From contig OX465598.1 of NCBI GenBank assembly GCA_950022295.1, forward strand, positions 65,580,001 to 65,644,000: 64,000 bases of DNA, read 5' to 3'. The DNA is from Bromus sterilis. Taxonomy: Eukaryota > Streptophyta > Magnoliopsida > Poales > Poaceae. The translations under genes were made by a program, and so were the position numbers. Below are positions 23,904 through 35,490 of the stretch, piece after piece. Position 1 is the stretch's first letter; every line of letters starts with the position of its first letter. The notes beneath the pieces are model-generated. The model saw nothing but the letters and a program-made list of their open reading frames with translations. It was not told the origin of the DNA and did not search any database.

Positions 23904-25525
23904 TGCTGTTTGAATTCTTCATCAGGTTCTGATTCAGCTCGCTTTTGATAGTTGTGAATCTTTTTCATTTCAGCCCTATCTCTTGAATGCAGATCCTTCA
24001 GCTGACTGATCATAGTGGCGATCTTAGCTTCGACAGATCTGGAGATGTAAACTTCTCCAAGGTCAACAGCATATGTATCTTCAGCTTCACACTTCTCCCA
24101 AAGGGCTTCAGTGATTCCCAACTTATCCCAGAGTTCGCCTTCACGAGGGTCAGGGAATTGATGGTCACTCTGACGATCAGCTTCAGCTTGAGCTTGAGGC
24201 AAAGATATGCCTTTCTACTTCGATGGAATAGTTGAGGGAGTCATATCAACTACGGGCTTCTTTTGGCTTGCCCTAGCAGCTTTTTCAGCTTTCTTTGTCC
24301 TGAGGCTTTCTAAACAGGCCTTGCGTTTTGCTTCAAGTTCAGCTAGCTGTTTAGCTTCAGCAGCAGCTTTTTCTTCGTTCTTAGCGGCTTCGGCGAGCTT
24401 GCGCTTCGTCTCAGCCTTCTCTGCAGCCATCTTGGCTGAGTCCAACTCCTTTTGCTTTCTGGCAGCATCCTCATCTGCCTTCTTCTGATCAGCTGCGCTT
24501 CTGGCAAGGATGTTGCGCTCAAGTGCCTCTTCGAGGTCTTTCTGTCTCAATTCTTCTTCAGTGAGCTTGTGCTTCGCTGAAGGGATTTTTGCAGCAGGCT
24601 GCTTGGGCTTCGATGGATCTGAATCCTTTGCAGTTTGTTTCTTGGCGGGGTCGTGTTTCTGCTTAGATCGCCTCTCCGAGTCGAGGGCATCAGCCGGTGG
24701 CTGGGAGGCCAAGGGCTTCGCAACCACCAAGTTTGAGAGATCAATGGTGGGGCGAGCAGAAGGCTTGACCTTAGCAGCAGGTTTCTCTCCTGGCTTCTTC
24801 TTCAGTGGGATTTGAAGTTTTTGTTTCTTGGGGGGAGCAGGATCATCAGATTCATCATCTGCTTCAAACTCAGATTCGTCGTCAGCAGCATTTGATTCAT
24901 CCATGATAGAGTCTTCCAGAGCAGCTTGCTCTAGTCTGACATGTTCTTCATCTTCTGTGGTAGCATGGGGTGGAGAAGCAGATTTCTTCTTCAGCTTCTT
25001 CTTCTTCTTCATGCTTGGCCCTTCACCATGGGCTTCAGCTTCAGCCAACTTGGCTGCCTTTTTCTCTTCTTTCAGCCTCTTGGCTTCAGCAGCGATTCTC
25101 AATCGTTTTTGTTCTTCTGGGTAATCATCTGGTGTCTTGAGGGTGTTGGGGTGAGGAAGCTTCGGTGGAACTGGGTAGTACAGGTGACGATTCTCTTCAG
25201 CATACTGACTGCACATGGCCGAAGTATACTGATAGGGTGGACTGAAGCCAAACTGCATAGTCCACTTCCAGGTGGGGATGCTCTTGTACTTGTACCATCG
25301 AACAACCCAGTACCGGCGAATATTTTGCAAGCGATTCTTGCGCTGCTCCTTGGTCTCTTTAGGAGGTGTGTCATATCCCAGAGCAATGCGAATTGATTCG
25401 GGGATATCTCTGGCATTGTTGGTTTCCTTTGTTCTGCCTCCTTTCTTCTTCGGAGCAGAACGTTCTGCTTCGTTGATATGATCAAGATTTTGTGACTCAT
25501 TTCCGAAGCCTAACTCAGCAGACAT
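23904..25525 (-). pseudogene. Post-pol ORF3 of element E, N-terminal part
   Basis: The ATG at 25525-25523 opens a long frame that follows a splice-acceptor-like cag. The N-terminal 150 residues contain an aromatic-rich block (RYWVVRWYKYKSIPTWKW). It is followed by alternating Lys- and Glu-rich segments with predicted coiled coil (about 24230-24560) and an acidic stretch (24840-24930). One in-frame TAG at 24215-24217 interrupts it; the same frame continues to EEFKQH at the C' insertion site. Joined to 17223-19636 the ORF would be about 1,340 codons. Sireviruses often carry an env-like ORF here, but I see no clear membrane segment or signal peptide. Function unknown. Confidence 0.7.
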
Positions 25526-25526
25526 C

Positions 25527-25717
25527 CTGTGAAAAGCATAAAGGTAGCGAGGGAAAAGGCGAGTATGGAATGAGCACTAGCAAAAGTTTCGATCCAAAAA
25601 CATTTTTGACAAGAGATTCAGTGAAGAATTTGGGAAGAGATTCTGGTCTGTTCTGAGCTAGACTTAATCTCACACAAATTGAGCTGAAACCCTAACACAG
25701 AACAGATGGATTCTTAC
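25527..25717 (-). other. Candidate intron in the leader of ORF3 (element E)
   Basis: On the minus strand AGG|GTAAGAA at 25717 is a good plant donor. A pyrimidine-rich stretch ending ttttcacag at 25527 is a good acceptor, one base before the ATG. The span is 191 nt and T-rich, typical of a plant intron. Splicing is inferred. Confidence 0.45.
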
Positions 25718-26108
25718 CCTAATTTCTAACCTGAATCGAGATGGAAACCTTTGACTAGCAGAAACAGATTTCCCAACAGTGCAACGATCCAACGGATCAA
25801 AGAAACCTAAGGAATTCATCCAAAAACAAACAGTCTAAGAACTCGGATCCAATCTGGAAACTGAAGAACAGAAGGGATAGAGATTGGATCGAGGCTCGGC
25901 GTACCCTAACTCGGTGGCGTCGAGCTTCTACGGCGGCGATGAGCGGAGAGGACGTGCTCGTCGACGGCGCGAAGTCCACGGCGGCGCTCTTCCGGCAGTG
26001 AAGCGGCGAGAACGACGGCGAAGACGAAGAGCTCAGCGGCGCTCGGGAGAGATAGGGTTCCGGGGAGATGCGAATGAGGGAGTGGGATGGCTTCGCTGGG
26101 GTGGGATG

Positions 26109-26120
26109 CCTTATATAGGC
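26109..26120 (-). promoter_or_regulatory. Candidate internal TATA box upstream of ORF3
   Basis: On the minus strand GCCTATATAAGG lies about 590 bp upstream of the ORF3 ATG and about 465 bp past the RNase H stop. It is followed by a GC- and CT-rich leader (26090-25880) like a plant 5' untranslated region. This arrangement suggests ORF3 has its own promoter. Confidence 0.45.
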
Positions 26121-26583
26121 CGGTCTGACAGGAGCTGTCAGATCAGATCGAACGGCCCCCAGCGAATGTCTCTCTGGATTCTACGGCGAGGATTTCGTGG
26201 CGAATCGCGAGAAAATCACAACGACCCGGATTTGACGGGATCTCAACGACCGAAGAATAAGTCCTCGACTTGAGTAAAACTTCGATGAAAATTGGAAGCA
26301 TTTGATTCGGAACTCAAAGACGTTCGAAGCAAAATACTCTCCGTTTCAATTGTGCTCAACCATTTTGGACAGAAAGAGTAAGAAAGAAGAAGAATAGAAG
26401 GGATAGGGTCCGAAACTTATCACCTCGAAGAAAACATTTCAAACAAAGCAAAGGGTGATAAGCATAGAGGACTAAATCCAAACGAAATAAAATAAAGAAA
26501 AACACGAAGCAAAAACAAACAACGAAACTAAATAGGTAAGCAACGAAGTAAATGAATATATACATAAGTAAAAAGGTTCGGTC

Positions 26584-29500
26584 TTACAGTACATGTCGTG
26601 AGTCCAATATATTGAGCTCACACCTTAACGTACAGAACCTTTTCTCATCCAATGGTTTCGTGAATATGTCTGCCAGTTGATCTTCAGTTCTGACATGACT
26701 AATAACAATATCTTCACGCTGAACATGATCACGAAGAAAATGATGGCGAATGTCGATATGCTTCGTGCGAGAGTGTTGTACAGGATTGTGAGCAATTTTG
26801 ATTGCACTCTCATTATCACATAGGAGAGGAATTTTCTTCATATGAATACCATAATCCTTCAGCGTTTGCTTCAGCCATAGGATCTGAGTACAACATGATC
26901 CAGCAGCAATGTATTCGGCTTCAGCAGTAGATATTGAAACACAGTTTTGCTTCTTTGAAGCCCAACACACAAGTGATCTTCCAAGGAAATGACAAGTCCC
27001 AGAAGTTGATTTCCTATCCACACGATCACCTGCCAGTCTGAATCAGAATAGCCAATAAGATCAAACTGTGCTCCCTTGGGATACCACAACCCCAAGGTAG
27101 GTGTGTGAGCAAGATAACGAAGAATTCTCTTTACGGCAGTATGATGTGATTCCTTTGGATTTGCCTGAAAACGAGCACAAATACAAACTAAAAGCATAAT
27201 GTCAGGTCTAGATGCACAAAGATATAAAAGGGATCCGATCATAGACCGATATTTCTTCTGGTCGAAGGCTTTCCCTTTCTCATCAGCATCTAAGAAGCCA
27301 TTTGTAGGCATAGGCGTCTTGATAGTTTTGCATTCAGTAAGACCAAACTTCTTCAGGCAATCCTTGAGATATTTTTCTTGAGAAATAAATGTGCCATTCT
27401 TCTGTTGACGGATTTGAAGTCCAAGGAAGAACTTCAATTCACCCATCATAGACATCTCATATTTCTTCGACATCATTTTGGCAAATTATTCGCTGATTTC
27501 AGTGTTAGTGCATCCAAAAATGATGTCATCCACATATATTTGACATACAAATAAATCACCATTATAAGATCGAGTGAAAAGTGTTGGGTCAGTGGTTCCT
27601 GGTTTGAAGCCTTTCTTCAGAAGGAAATCCTTCAATGTGTCGTACCAAGCACGAGGTGCTTGTTTCAACCCATAGAGAGCCTTGTGTAACCTGTACACCA
27701 TGTCAGGTTTCTTCGGGTCTTCAATACCTGGAGGCTGCTAACATACACTTCTTCCTCGATTTCTCCGTTAAGAAATGCACTTTTCACATCCATTTGATAA
27801 AGTAGAATGCCATTGAAATTTGCAAAAGCAAGCATAACACGAATGGATTCGAGACGAGCAACTGGAGCATAAGTTTCACCGAAATCGATACCTTCAATTT
27901 GGGTGTATCCTTGTGCTACCAGTCGTGCTTTTTTTCTTACCACAATACCATCTTCATCTTGCTTATTGCGAAAAATCCACTTTGTACCAATGATGTTGTG
28001 CTTCGTAGGATCAGGTCTATCAACTAAGGACCAGACTTTGTTTCGCTCGAACTGGTTAAGTTCTTCGAGCATGGCAGTTAACCAATCTGGATCCTTCATG
28101 GCTTCATCAAATTTGACGGTTCTAACATGGAGACAAAAGAAAAGTTTCCACAGAAGTTAGCCAAAAGAGTACGAGAACGAGTTGTGGGACGACCTGGTTG
28201 ATGAATTTCTTCAAGGATCGAATCAACATCAACTCTTCTTCGAACTCGTGATAAGGTTGAACCATTTGCTTCAGGATCTGCTTCACCTTCAGCATCAGCA
28301 TTTGCTTCGTGATTTGCATTCCCTTCGTTCCTTTGTTCTTCTTCGTCCTGTTCATCATTAGCTTCAGGATGTTGATCTCCAGCGCCCCGGGCTATGTGTA
28401 GGAACATTGGACCATCATTATCCCTATTAGCTTGACGAGCATTGGCTTCAACAGGGCGAATCTCTCCAATAGCCATGGACCTAATCACTTCATCAAGAGG
28501 AGGTTCATCTAGATCATGAGGCAAATTCTCTTTTTGAGAGCCATTAGTTTCATCAAATCTCACATTCACAGTTTCCATAACTTTCCCAAAGTGAGAGTTA
28601 TAGACCCTGTAAATGTGAAAGTTTGAGCCATAACCTAAAAGAAAACCTTCATGTGCCTTAGGGGCAAACTTGGAGCTATGATTCATATCTCTAATAAAGC
28701 ATGGAGCACCAAATACTCTAAGGTACGAAACATTTGGTTTGTTACCAGTGATAAGCTCATGTGAAGTTTTCTTCAGAAACTTGTGAAGGTAAACCTTGTT
28801 GATGATATGACAAGTTGTGTTAATTGCTTCGGCCCAGAACCTAATAGGAGTCTTGTATTCAGCAAGCATAGTTCTGGCCATCTCAATGAGAGTTCTATTC
28901 TTCCTTTCAACAACACCATTCTGTTGAGGTGTATAAGCAGCAGAGAACTCCTGATTAAAACCATGATCATCAAGAAAATCTTCAATATGAGTATTTTTGA
29001 ATTCAGTTCCATTATCACTTCGGATATGCTTCAGAGATAATTCATATTCTGTTTGAGCTCTCTTGGCGAATGACTTGAAGATTTCAACAACTTTGCTCTT
29101 GTCATCCAAAAAGAAAACCCAAGTATAACGAGAGAAGTCATCAACAATAACTAGACCATATTTATTTCCTCCCAGGCTTGCATAATTTTGAGGACCAAAA
29201 AGATCCATATGAAGCAATTCAAGAGGACGAGTGGTAGTCATGATAGTCTTCGCTGAATGATGCTTCTTCGTAATTTTACCAGCTTCACAAGCACTGCAGA
29301 GACGATCCTTATCGAATTTTACTTCGCTAAGGCCAATAACATGATTCTTCTTCACTAAGATATGAAGATTTCTCATCCCTGCATGACCAAGTCTTCGATG
29401 CCATAACCACCCGGATGAAGCTTTTGCCATTAAGCATGTGGATACAGCAGGGCCCGAAGAAAAATCAACAATGTATAAGTCTCCTTTTCGGTAACCCTCG

Positions 29501-29850
29501 AAGACAAACGTATAGTCATCCTGTGAAAAAACAACACAACGCGAAGCAGAAAATAGAACAAGCATACCCATATCGCATAACTTAGAAATAGACATAAGAT
29601 TATATCCAAGTGATTGGACTAGCATAACCTTGTCAATGTGCTTATCCTTCGATATGGCAACCTTACCCAAACCTAAAACTTTACCCTTGTTGTTATCACC
29701 GAAGGTAATGTACTTCTGAGAAGAGTGAGATAGTTTTTCTTCGGTGAATAACTCCTTGTCTCCGGTCATATGATTTGTGCAACCACTATCCATGACCCAT
29801 TCGGATCCACCGGAGACATAGCCCTGCAGAGGAATTAGTTCTTCTTAACC
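26584..29850 (-). pseudogene. Pol of element E: protease, integrase, RT and RNase H, broken
   Basis: The order on the minus strand is Copia type. Protease begins near MDSGCTNHMTG (29793). The pre-integrase zinc finger (HRRLGH...CSAC) lies near 29360. Integrase has HMDLFG, SDNGTEF and NGVVERKNRT, giving D, D and E. RT begins near WLTAMLEE (28085), with the YVDD active site around 27535. RNase H is STAEAEYIAAG to the C-terminal ADIFTKPL, with the stop at 26584. Frameshifts occur near 28118, 27738 and 27032, and a TAA replaces an expected sense codon at 27486. Protein-level similarity is strong and catalytic residues are kept, but no continuous frame remains. Confidence 0.9.
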
Positions 29851-30149
29851 ACCCACAAACGAGCAGGTGACTGGGAAGATGTTGAAGCACTGGTTGAAGC
29901 AATATTAAAGCGAACAAGAGTGTATTGCTTCGGTGTACCATCAAGCACACCATAAATGTAAGTCCTCTGCGAATGGTTAGCATAAGAGTGAGCATATGTA
30001 ATCTTAGTATGATTATTATGAGGACGATAAGTATGACGACCAGTACGGTTAGCAGGCAGTTTTTCCACAAGTGCTTTCTGCACCCATATTTGCCTCTTAT
30101 AGAAGCCATTCTTAGGAGGAGTACCAACATACTCAGTTGTAACCTTTCC

Positions 30150-31661
30150 CTATTCATCTTTGATGAGCTTGTAGTCAGAATCAAGTGATTCGTCTACAAT
30201 AGCTTTGTTCATCTTGCAATCAAAACCTGAAAGGTTAGCTATATCAATGGGGTTCCCTTTCGCAAGGACCCAAACTGTCTTAGGATACTGCTCAGGTTCC
30301 CAATAGGTGCCATCAGGGTTTATCTTTCTCTCGAAACCAACACCTTCATTCCTGGGATTCCTGTGAAGGAGAGCCTTCCTCAGGATATCACAGAGATACT
30401 GGTGACCTTGCACACTTTTGAACATCCCTGTTTCAAATAAGTTTTTCAACCTGAGGAGTTCCTCGGTAACAGCAGGATTTTCCTCATCAGAGGCGTTAGT
30501 ATCATCAATAACAATAAGAGCTTTGCCTTTGGAATCAATTCTGCTTCGTTCCAAACAATCCAAACAAGGTGATTCAGTTTTATGATTTGCTTCAGAACCT
30601 TGTTGAGCCATGAGAGAGAGATTGACATTTTCCAACTCTTCATGAGCCTCTTTCAGTTTTTCGTGAGCCATTTTCCTCTGAAGAAATTCATAGGTGACCT
30701 TCTCATAGTCAACTGAAAGAAGATCATGCCGAGAGGATAACTCTTCAAACTTTTCTTTCAAAGATTCATGCTCATTAGTCAAAGTTTGACCTTTCTCTAT
30801 CTCATCGATCAACAGAGTTTCTGATTTCTTAATGGTTTTGCTTAGTGAATCAAGTTCATCTTGTTGGATTGAAGCAATTTTAGCAAGTTTAGCATAGCTT
30901 ATCTTAGAATCACTGTCATATGAGGAACAATCAGAAGTATCATAGTTGGATTTTGATGAGGATACCTTCGCCTTGGCCATGAAGCAATATGCAGGAGATT
31001 CATCTTCACTACTGTTGTTGGTGAAGAATGAGCTCGAAACTTTTGCCTAAGCATCTGCTGAAGCGAATGCCAAACCAGCAACACCATCTGATTCGGACCC
31101 AGACCCAGACCTTGAGCCTGAATGAGCTTTGGACCCAGAGGCTTCGTCTTCGGAGTTCATCTCCTTTCCCAGATAGGCCTTGGCTCGGTGAGAGATGCTT
31201 CGACGAGACGAGTGAGTCTTCGATGAAGAACCCTCACGCTTCTTGTGATACTTCTTCCTTTTGTCATCATCAGAATCTTTCTTCTTATCTCTTCTCGAAC
31301 TGGAATCATGTCTCTTGGATTCATAGCTTCTGGAAGATCTATGGGACTTGGATGAGGAGTCTTTGAGCGAATGCTTTGCTTTGTTCTCAGCTTCCCACAG
31401 AGAGCAATCAGCAATGTAGTGACCTGGTTTCTTGCATTTGTAGCAGCAGTTGTCTTTCGATGGAGAGCTTCTTGAGGATGAGCGGTGAGATGAGTGAGTG
31501 GAGCTTCTTGAAGAATAACTCTTTTTCGGTGAAGAAAAACCTTTTCTTTGGAAGCGGTTGAAGCGTCTCATGATCAAAGCCAAATCCTTTCCAATGCTTG
31601 CAGGATCATCTGATTCTACACCTGAAGCAGAACTGACCTCGGGTGAAGAATGACGTGAAGC
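30150..31661 (-). pseudogene. Gag of element E, 5'-truncated, with an internal TAG
   Basis: The frame enters directly from the truncated 5' LTR at 31661, so the N-terminus and start codon are missing. A CCHC zinc knuckle, CYKCKKPGHYIADC, lies near 31420-31460, surrounded by Ser/Arg/Lys-rich low-complexity sequence. A TAG at 31047-31049 interrupts the same frame, which then continues through a long coiled-coil region (30640-30880) to a TAG at 30150. Downstream the frame resumes towards protease. The knuckle identifies this as nucleocapsid Gag. Confidence 0.8.
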
Positions 31662-32864
31662 TTTTCGACTGAAACTTTTGAAGTGAAGCATAAGTAGTGC
31701 GGAATAGTGAAGTAAAACTGGAAGCGAAACTAAATGCAGCGAATCAAAATACATTGAAGCATAACTGTGAAGCAAATGCAATACTGAAGGTAAATGCTTG
31801 AAGTAAAACGAACTGGGACTCGGCGATGTTTGTTCGACCAGTTCACGCTCTGCAAAGCGCTACGTCTGGTTGGAGGGACTGGTGATTGAACACCTGGAGC
31901 AAATCTCTCTCCGTCCGTTGCTCCACTGCAACAAACTCCTTGAGCTTGGTCAGTTCTTCACTCGTGGTTGATTATTGAGGAAATCACCGAAACCTTTGAC
32001 AAACTGGACTTCGAGGCGACAATTACTCTTCGCTCTCTGAAGAACAACTCTCTAACCGTCAAGGAGAATTGCAGTTCTCCAAGATAAAAAGGCTAGCAAG
32101 CTTTCACCTAAGTCATCTTGAATCTACTCAGATCAATGGGACTTAGGCTTCAGTATCTGGATTTTGGGTTTTGCTTCGGTGGCGTTTTTGGGTTGCTCTC
32201 TACAATCTCTCTTGGAATATTCTCGGAGCAGCCACCCACAAATGGATGAGGGGGCGGCGTATTTATAGTTGGCAATCCCGAGGTGCGGAATGACCAAATT
32301 GACCCGAGGTGACAGCTTGACACGTGTCCACAACGGTCGGATTTGTCATCAATGCGCAACTTTACTTGAGGAACAAGTAAAGCTGACTCACAGACTTAGT
32401 TCTGCTTCACTAGCCAAAGAACGAAGTCTTTGCTACCGAAACTTAACTTAGTGCACATGATATTTCTTCACTCAGGCTTCTCACTTGGTTTTGATTTGAT
32501 CTGAGCATTTCTCAATGACTTCGGTGTCCACAAACTAAATACCCCTCTTGATAGTACGGTTTGTCCTATGACTCAAAGAACCGAAAAAGAACTACACAAA
32601 AACATCTAAGTCTTGCGCCGTCCTCTTCATTTCCTTCAATGAGTAGAGCTTCAGGACACCTTCATTTTTGGGGGTCATCCTTCGTGATTAAGCTTCGCTC
32701 CGTGGGTAATGCTTCGATAACTTGAAGATCTTCCCTGAAGCTTTATCACTTAGCTTGTCCTTCAGGAACCTATACAACTGTTTACACTAGAAAACATTGT
32801 TAGTTCCTCTACTGTCTTGTCCAACAATATCCAAAACACACGGGGGCAAATCTTTGCTCTTACA
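31662..32864 (-). repeat. 5' LTR of element E, inner end deleted
   Basis: The LTR matches 15492-16693 of the 3' LTR, but the last 53 bp (the LTR 3' end on the minus strand), the primer binding site and the gag start are missing. The join to gag is at 31661/31662. Confidence 0.88.
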
Positions 32865-32967
32865 ATATGGCATTGTCATACGTCGCGGTGGGACCGATAT
32901 GTGCTTCGTCCCTGGATCTAGATGGAAACATCTAGATCTAGAACAGTACCGCATATCGGGCCTTACA
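32865..32967 (+). mobile_element. Long LTR 'C', segment 4 of 4 (3' end)
   Basis: It begins with the second copy of the E TSD and runs to the terminal TTACA of C at 32967. This is the same end as the inverted copy (19637, reverse). The next bases (ctgaa) belong to the Harbinger gene and are the presumed TSD of C. Confidence 0.8.
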
Positions 32968-33803
32968 CTGAAGCACACCAAATGCACGCTCCACATCCTC
33001 TCTTGTCCTTGAGGAAACCTAGCCCTCTTCTATCCTTGGGGGTTTGAGATTGTCTTCGCAAGGGTTGCCCATTGAGGATAGATACCATCTGCAAGATAGT
33101 ATCCCTTGTAGTACTGATGGTCATTGACCTCAAAGTTAACCTCGGGGCTATGTCCTTCAGCTAGTCTAGCAAACACAGAAGATCTCTGAAGCACATTAAT
33201 GTCATTATGAGAACCAGCCATCCCAAAAAAAGAATGCCATATCGAGAGATCCTGAGATGCCACCGCCTCAGGTATGACCGTGAAAGCTTTCACATGACCT
33301 TTGTACTGTCCCTGCCAAGCAAACGGATAGTTTTTCCACTCCCAATGCATGCAATCTATGCTGCCGAGCATTCCCGGAAACTCTCTCTCGGCATTGATTG
33401 CTAACAATCGAGCAGTATCAGCCTCATTTGGTTCTCTCAAGTACTCTGGACCGAACACTGCTACCACAGCCTTGCAAACTCTGTAAAGTGATGCAAGGCA
33501 CGTGGATTCACTCATCCAAACATACTCATCTATGAGATCACCAGGAACTCCATATGCAAGCATTCGGATGGCAGCAATACACTTCTGATAAGAAGAAAAC
33601 CCAATGTTGCCTAGTGCATATTTTTTCCATCTGAAGTAGTCATTATATTCTACCACTCCTTCCCTAATGTGATTGAACACATGCTTAGCCATTCTAAACC
33701 GACGGCGGAAATTTTTAGGACAAAAAAATGGTTTTGGCACATTAAAGTAATCATCCCACACCAGCACGTGCCCAGTCACTCGGTTGCGATTCAAAGCAGG
33801 TTC
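32968..33803 (-). pseudogene. PIF/Harbinger transposase, C-terminal part
   Basis: The encoded protein has the Harbinger nuclease (DDE) pattern: [12 protein letters not shown] near the start, [19 protein letters not shown] with the first Asp, and GSHNDINVL with the second. Then come YYLADGIYP and TISNPQG. A TAG follows at 33030-33032, then a frameshift, and DVERAFGVLQ with the third acidic residue (32968-32997). Immediately after that C is inserted, so the rest of the gene lies left of the window. The 5' part of the gene is at 57875-58021, separated by element B. It would act as a transposase for PIF/Harbinger elements and Tourist MITEs. Confidence 0.88.
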
Positions 33804-33808
33804 ATGTC

Positions 33809-35452
33809 TGATGGTACGAATTAACGCCCCCTCGTTGGTTACCCAAAGTGGAAGGTTGAGATGTAGACAGCAGCAATTTCCCTTAGCGAAGATGCTAAGG
33901 TAGAGTATCGAATCCAGTAGGACTCTAACAGATACAAGAAGGTGGTGAAGTGAACAATGGCGCCGTTCACAACCTAAGGTTTCTTACTTCACCTGGACCT
34001 GCACACACAGCAAATAGCTTTGCTTCCCAACGAGTACATAGGAGTTGTCAATTCCTCCGGCCTTGTTGTTTACAAAGGATAAAACGCACGGGATAATAAT
34101 GATAGTGATAGCAACGGAAAAGTAAATACTGAAAGTAAATTGATAGTGTAAACAGTGTTGGAAATATGGACCGGGGTCCTATGATGTTCACTAGTGATGT
34201 ATCTCTCCCAAAAGACGATAAAATAGCCATGTGAGGTAAACAAATTACAGGATTATGTGCGCAAACCAATGCTAATTATGCTATGAAGAAAGGAAGAGGC
34301 TCAAAAGCATGGGCGGTACGCCAAGACAAGTAGACCGAAAACCATCTGCATCTACCTACTAGTAATCCACCTTGAGATATCTATCCAGAACATCTCGCTG
34401 GTATTAAGTTGCGAATCCCACCCAAAGTGTAAACTCAAAGCAACGGACAACTGCATTAAAGAACTTTCCATAAAGTAAACAATCCTTGCACCCGCAAGTA
34501 CAAGCACCGTTGTTTTCCCCCTTGTGGCAACAACACATCCCCTAGACTCATGTTTCTGTCACTCAAGCTAGTCATCGGGGGGCATGAACCCACAATCATG
34601 CATAACGCTCCCTCTTGGAGTCATTACCTACTACTTGGCCAAAGCAATAAACAGCAACGGAGAACATGAAATAATAACTCAAGAACATAAATATAAAAGA
34701 GGAGAATCAGATATATTACTCAAACACAATCTGAACATAATCTCATAATCCATCAGATCCCAGCAAACTCAGCATAGAAACAACAGAAATATTACATAAG
34801 TGCCTCGATTATGTAGGGCAGCTCACGAGGTCTAATCCATGAAGAACAAAGTGGGGAGGAGAACATCACATGGCTACTGATCATAGACCCATGGTCCAAG
34901 GTGGACTACTCACGGTTCATCCGGGAAGCATCCATGGTGGTGGAGAAGCTCCCGGAGGTGGTTCCTCCCTCCGGCAGGGTGCCGGGAAGAGGTCTTCTGG
35001 TGCTCCCGATCTTGGAAGCGCGGCGGCGGAACAGAGGAGAGATCGTGAAAAAGGGTTCCCATCACGGGGATTTCTCTTCACGAGGAATATATAGGCGAAG
35101 GAGGGAAGCCAGGGGGTCCACCGGAGGTCCAGGTGGCCCCCTGGGGCGCGCCGGGAGGGCGACTGGCGCCCTGGTGGGTCCCCTCTGCCCCTACCCCCCT
35201 CGGTGATTCCCGAAGCTTCCGTATCGCTGATTTTTTTATTGGATTTTTCCAGAATTTTTGGAGCACTTTTTATATGGGGGAAACCTGAAATAGAAAAACA
35301 GCAGATAACAGGAACTGGCACTGGGGTGCACTGAGTTAATAGGTTAGTCCAAATATGATCAAAAGTGTATGAAAGTTCATCAATATCATAGCAATATCAC
35401 ACAAAAGAGGCATGGAGCAAGCAGAAATTATAGATACGTTTTGGACGTATCA
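33809..35452 (-). repeat. 3' LTR of element B
   Basis: The 1,644-bp LTR starts tgatggtacg and ends acgtatca on the plus strand. It matches the LTR at 45225-56084 rather than that at 41652-43261 at almost every difference checked, along its full length. Confidence 0.9.
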
Positions 35453-35466
35453 ACATCCCCAAGCTT
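35453..35466 (-). other. Polypurine tract of element B
   Basis: On the minus strand AAGCTTGGGGATGT directly abuts the 3' LTR. An 8-bp inverted repeat (CCTACTCG/CGAGTAGG, 35471-35478 and 35483-35490) follows it and could form a hairpin. Confidence 0.8.
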
Positions 35467-35490
35467 AATTCCTACTCGTCCTCGAGTAGG

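Larger units (their letters stand above)
15439..32864 (-). mobile_element. Sirevirus-like Copia retrotransposon E, minus strand, with nested insertion
   Basis: The element is flanked by the TSD atatg (15434-15438 and 32865-32869) and has LTRs of about 1.2 kb at both ends. Order on the minus strand is gag with a zinc knuckle, protease, integrase, RT and RNase H, which is Copia order, followed by an unusually long third ORF. The large size (about 13.2 kb without the nested C copy) and the post-pol ORF fit the Sirevirus (Maximus/SIRE-like) lineage, but the primer site that would support this is deleted. The two LTRs differ at only about twenty sites by eye, so E is younger than F. Gag, pol and ORF3 all contain lesions. 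Confidence 0.9.
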
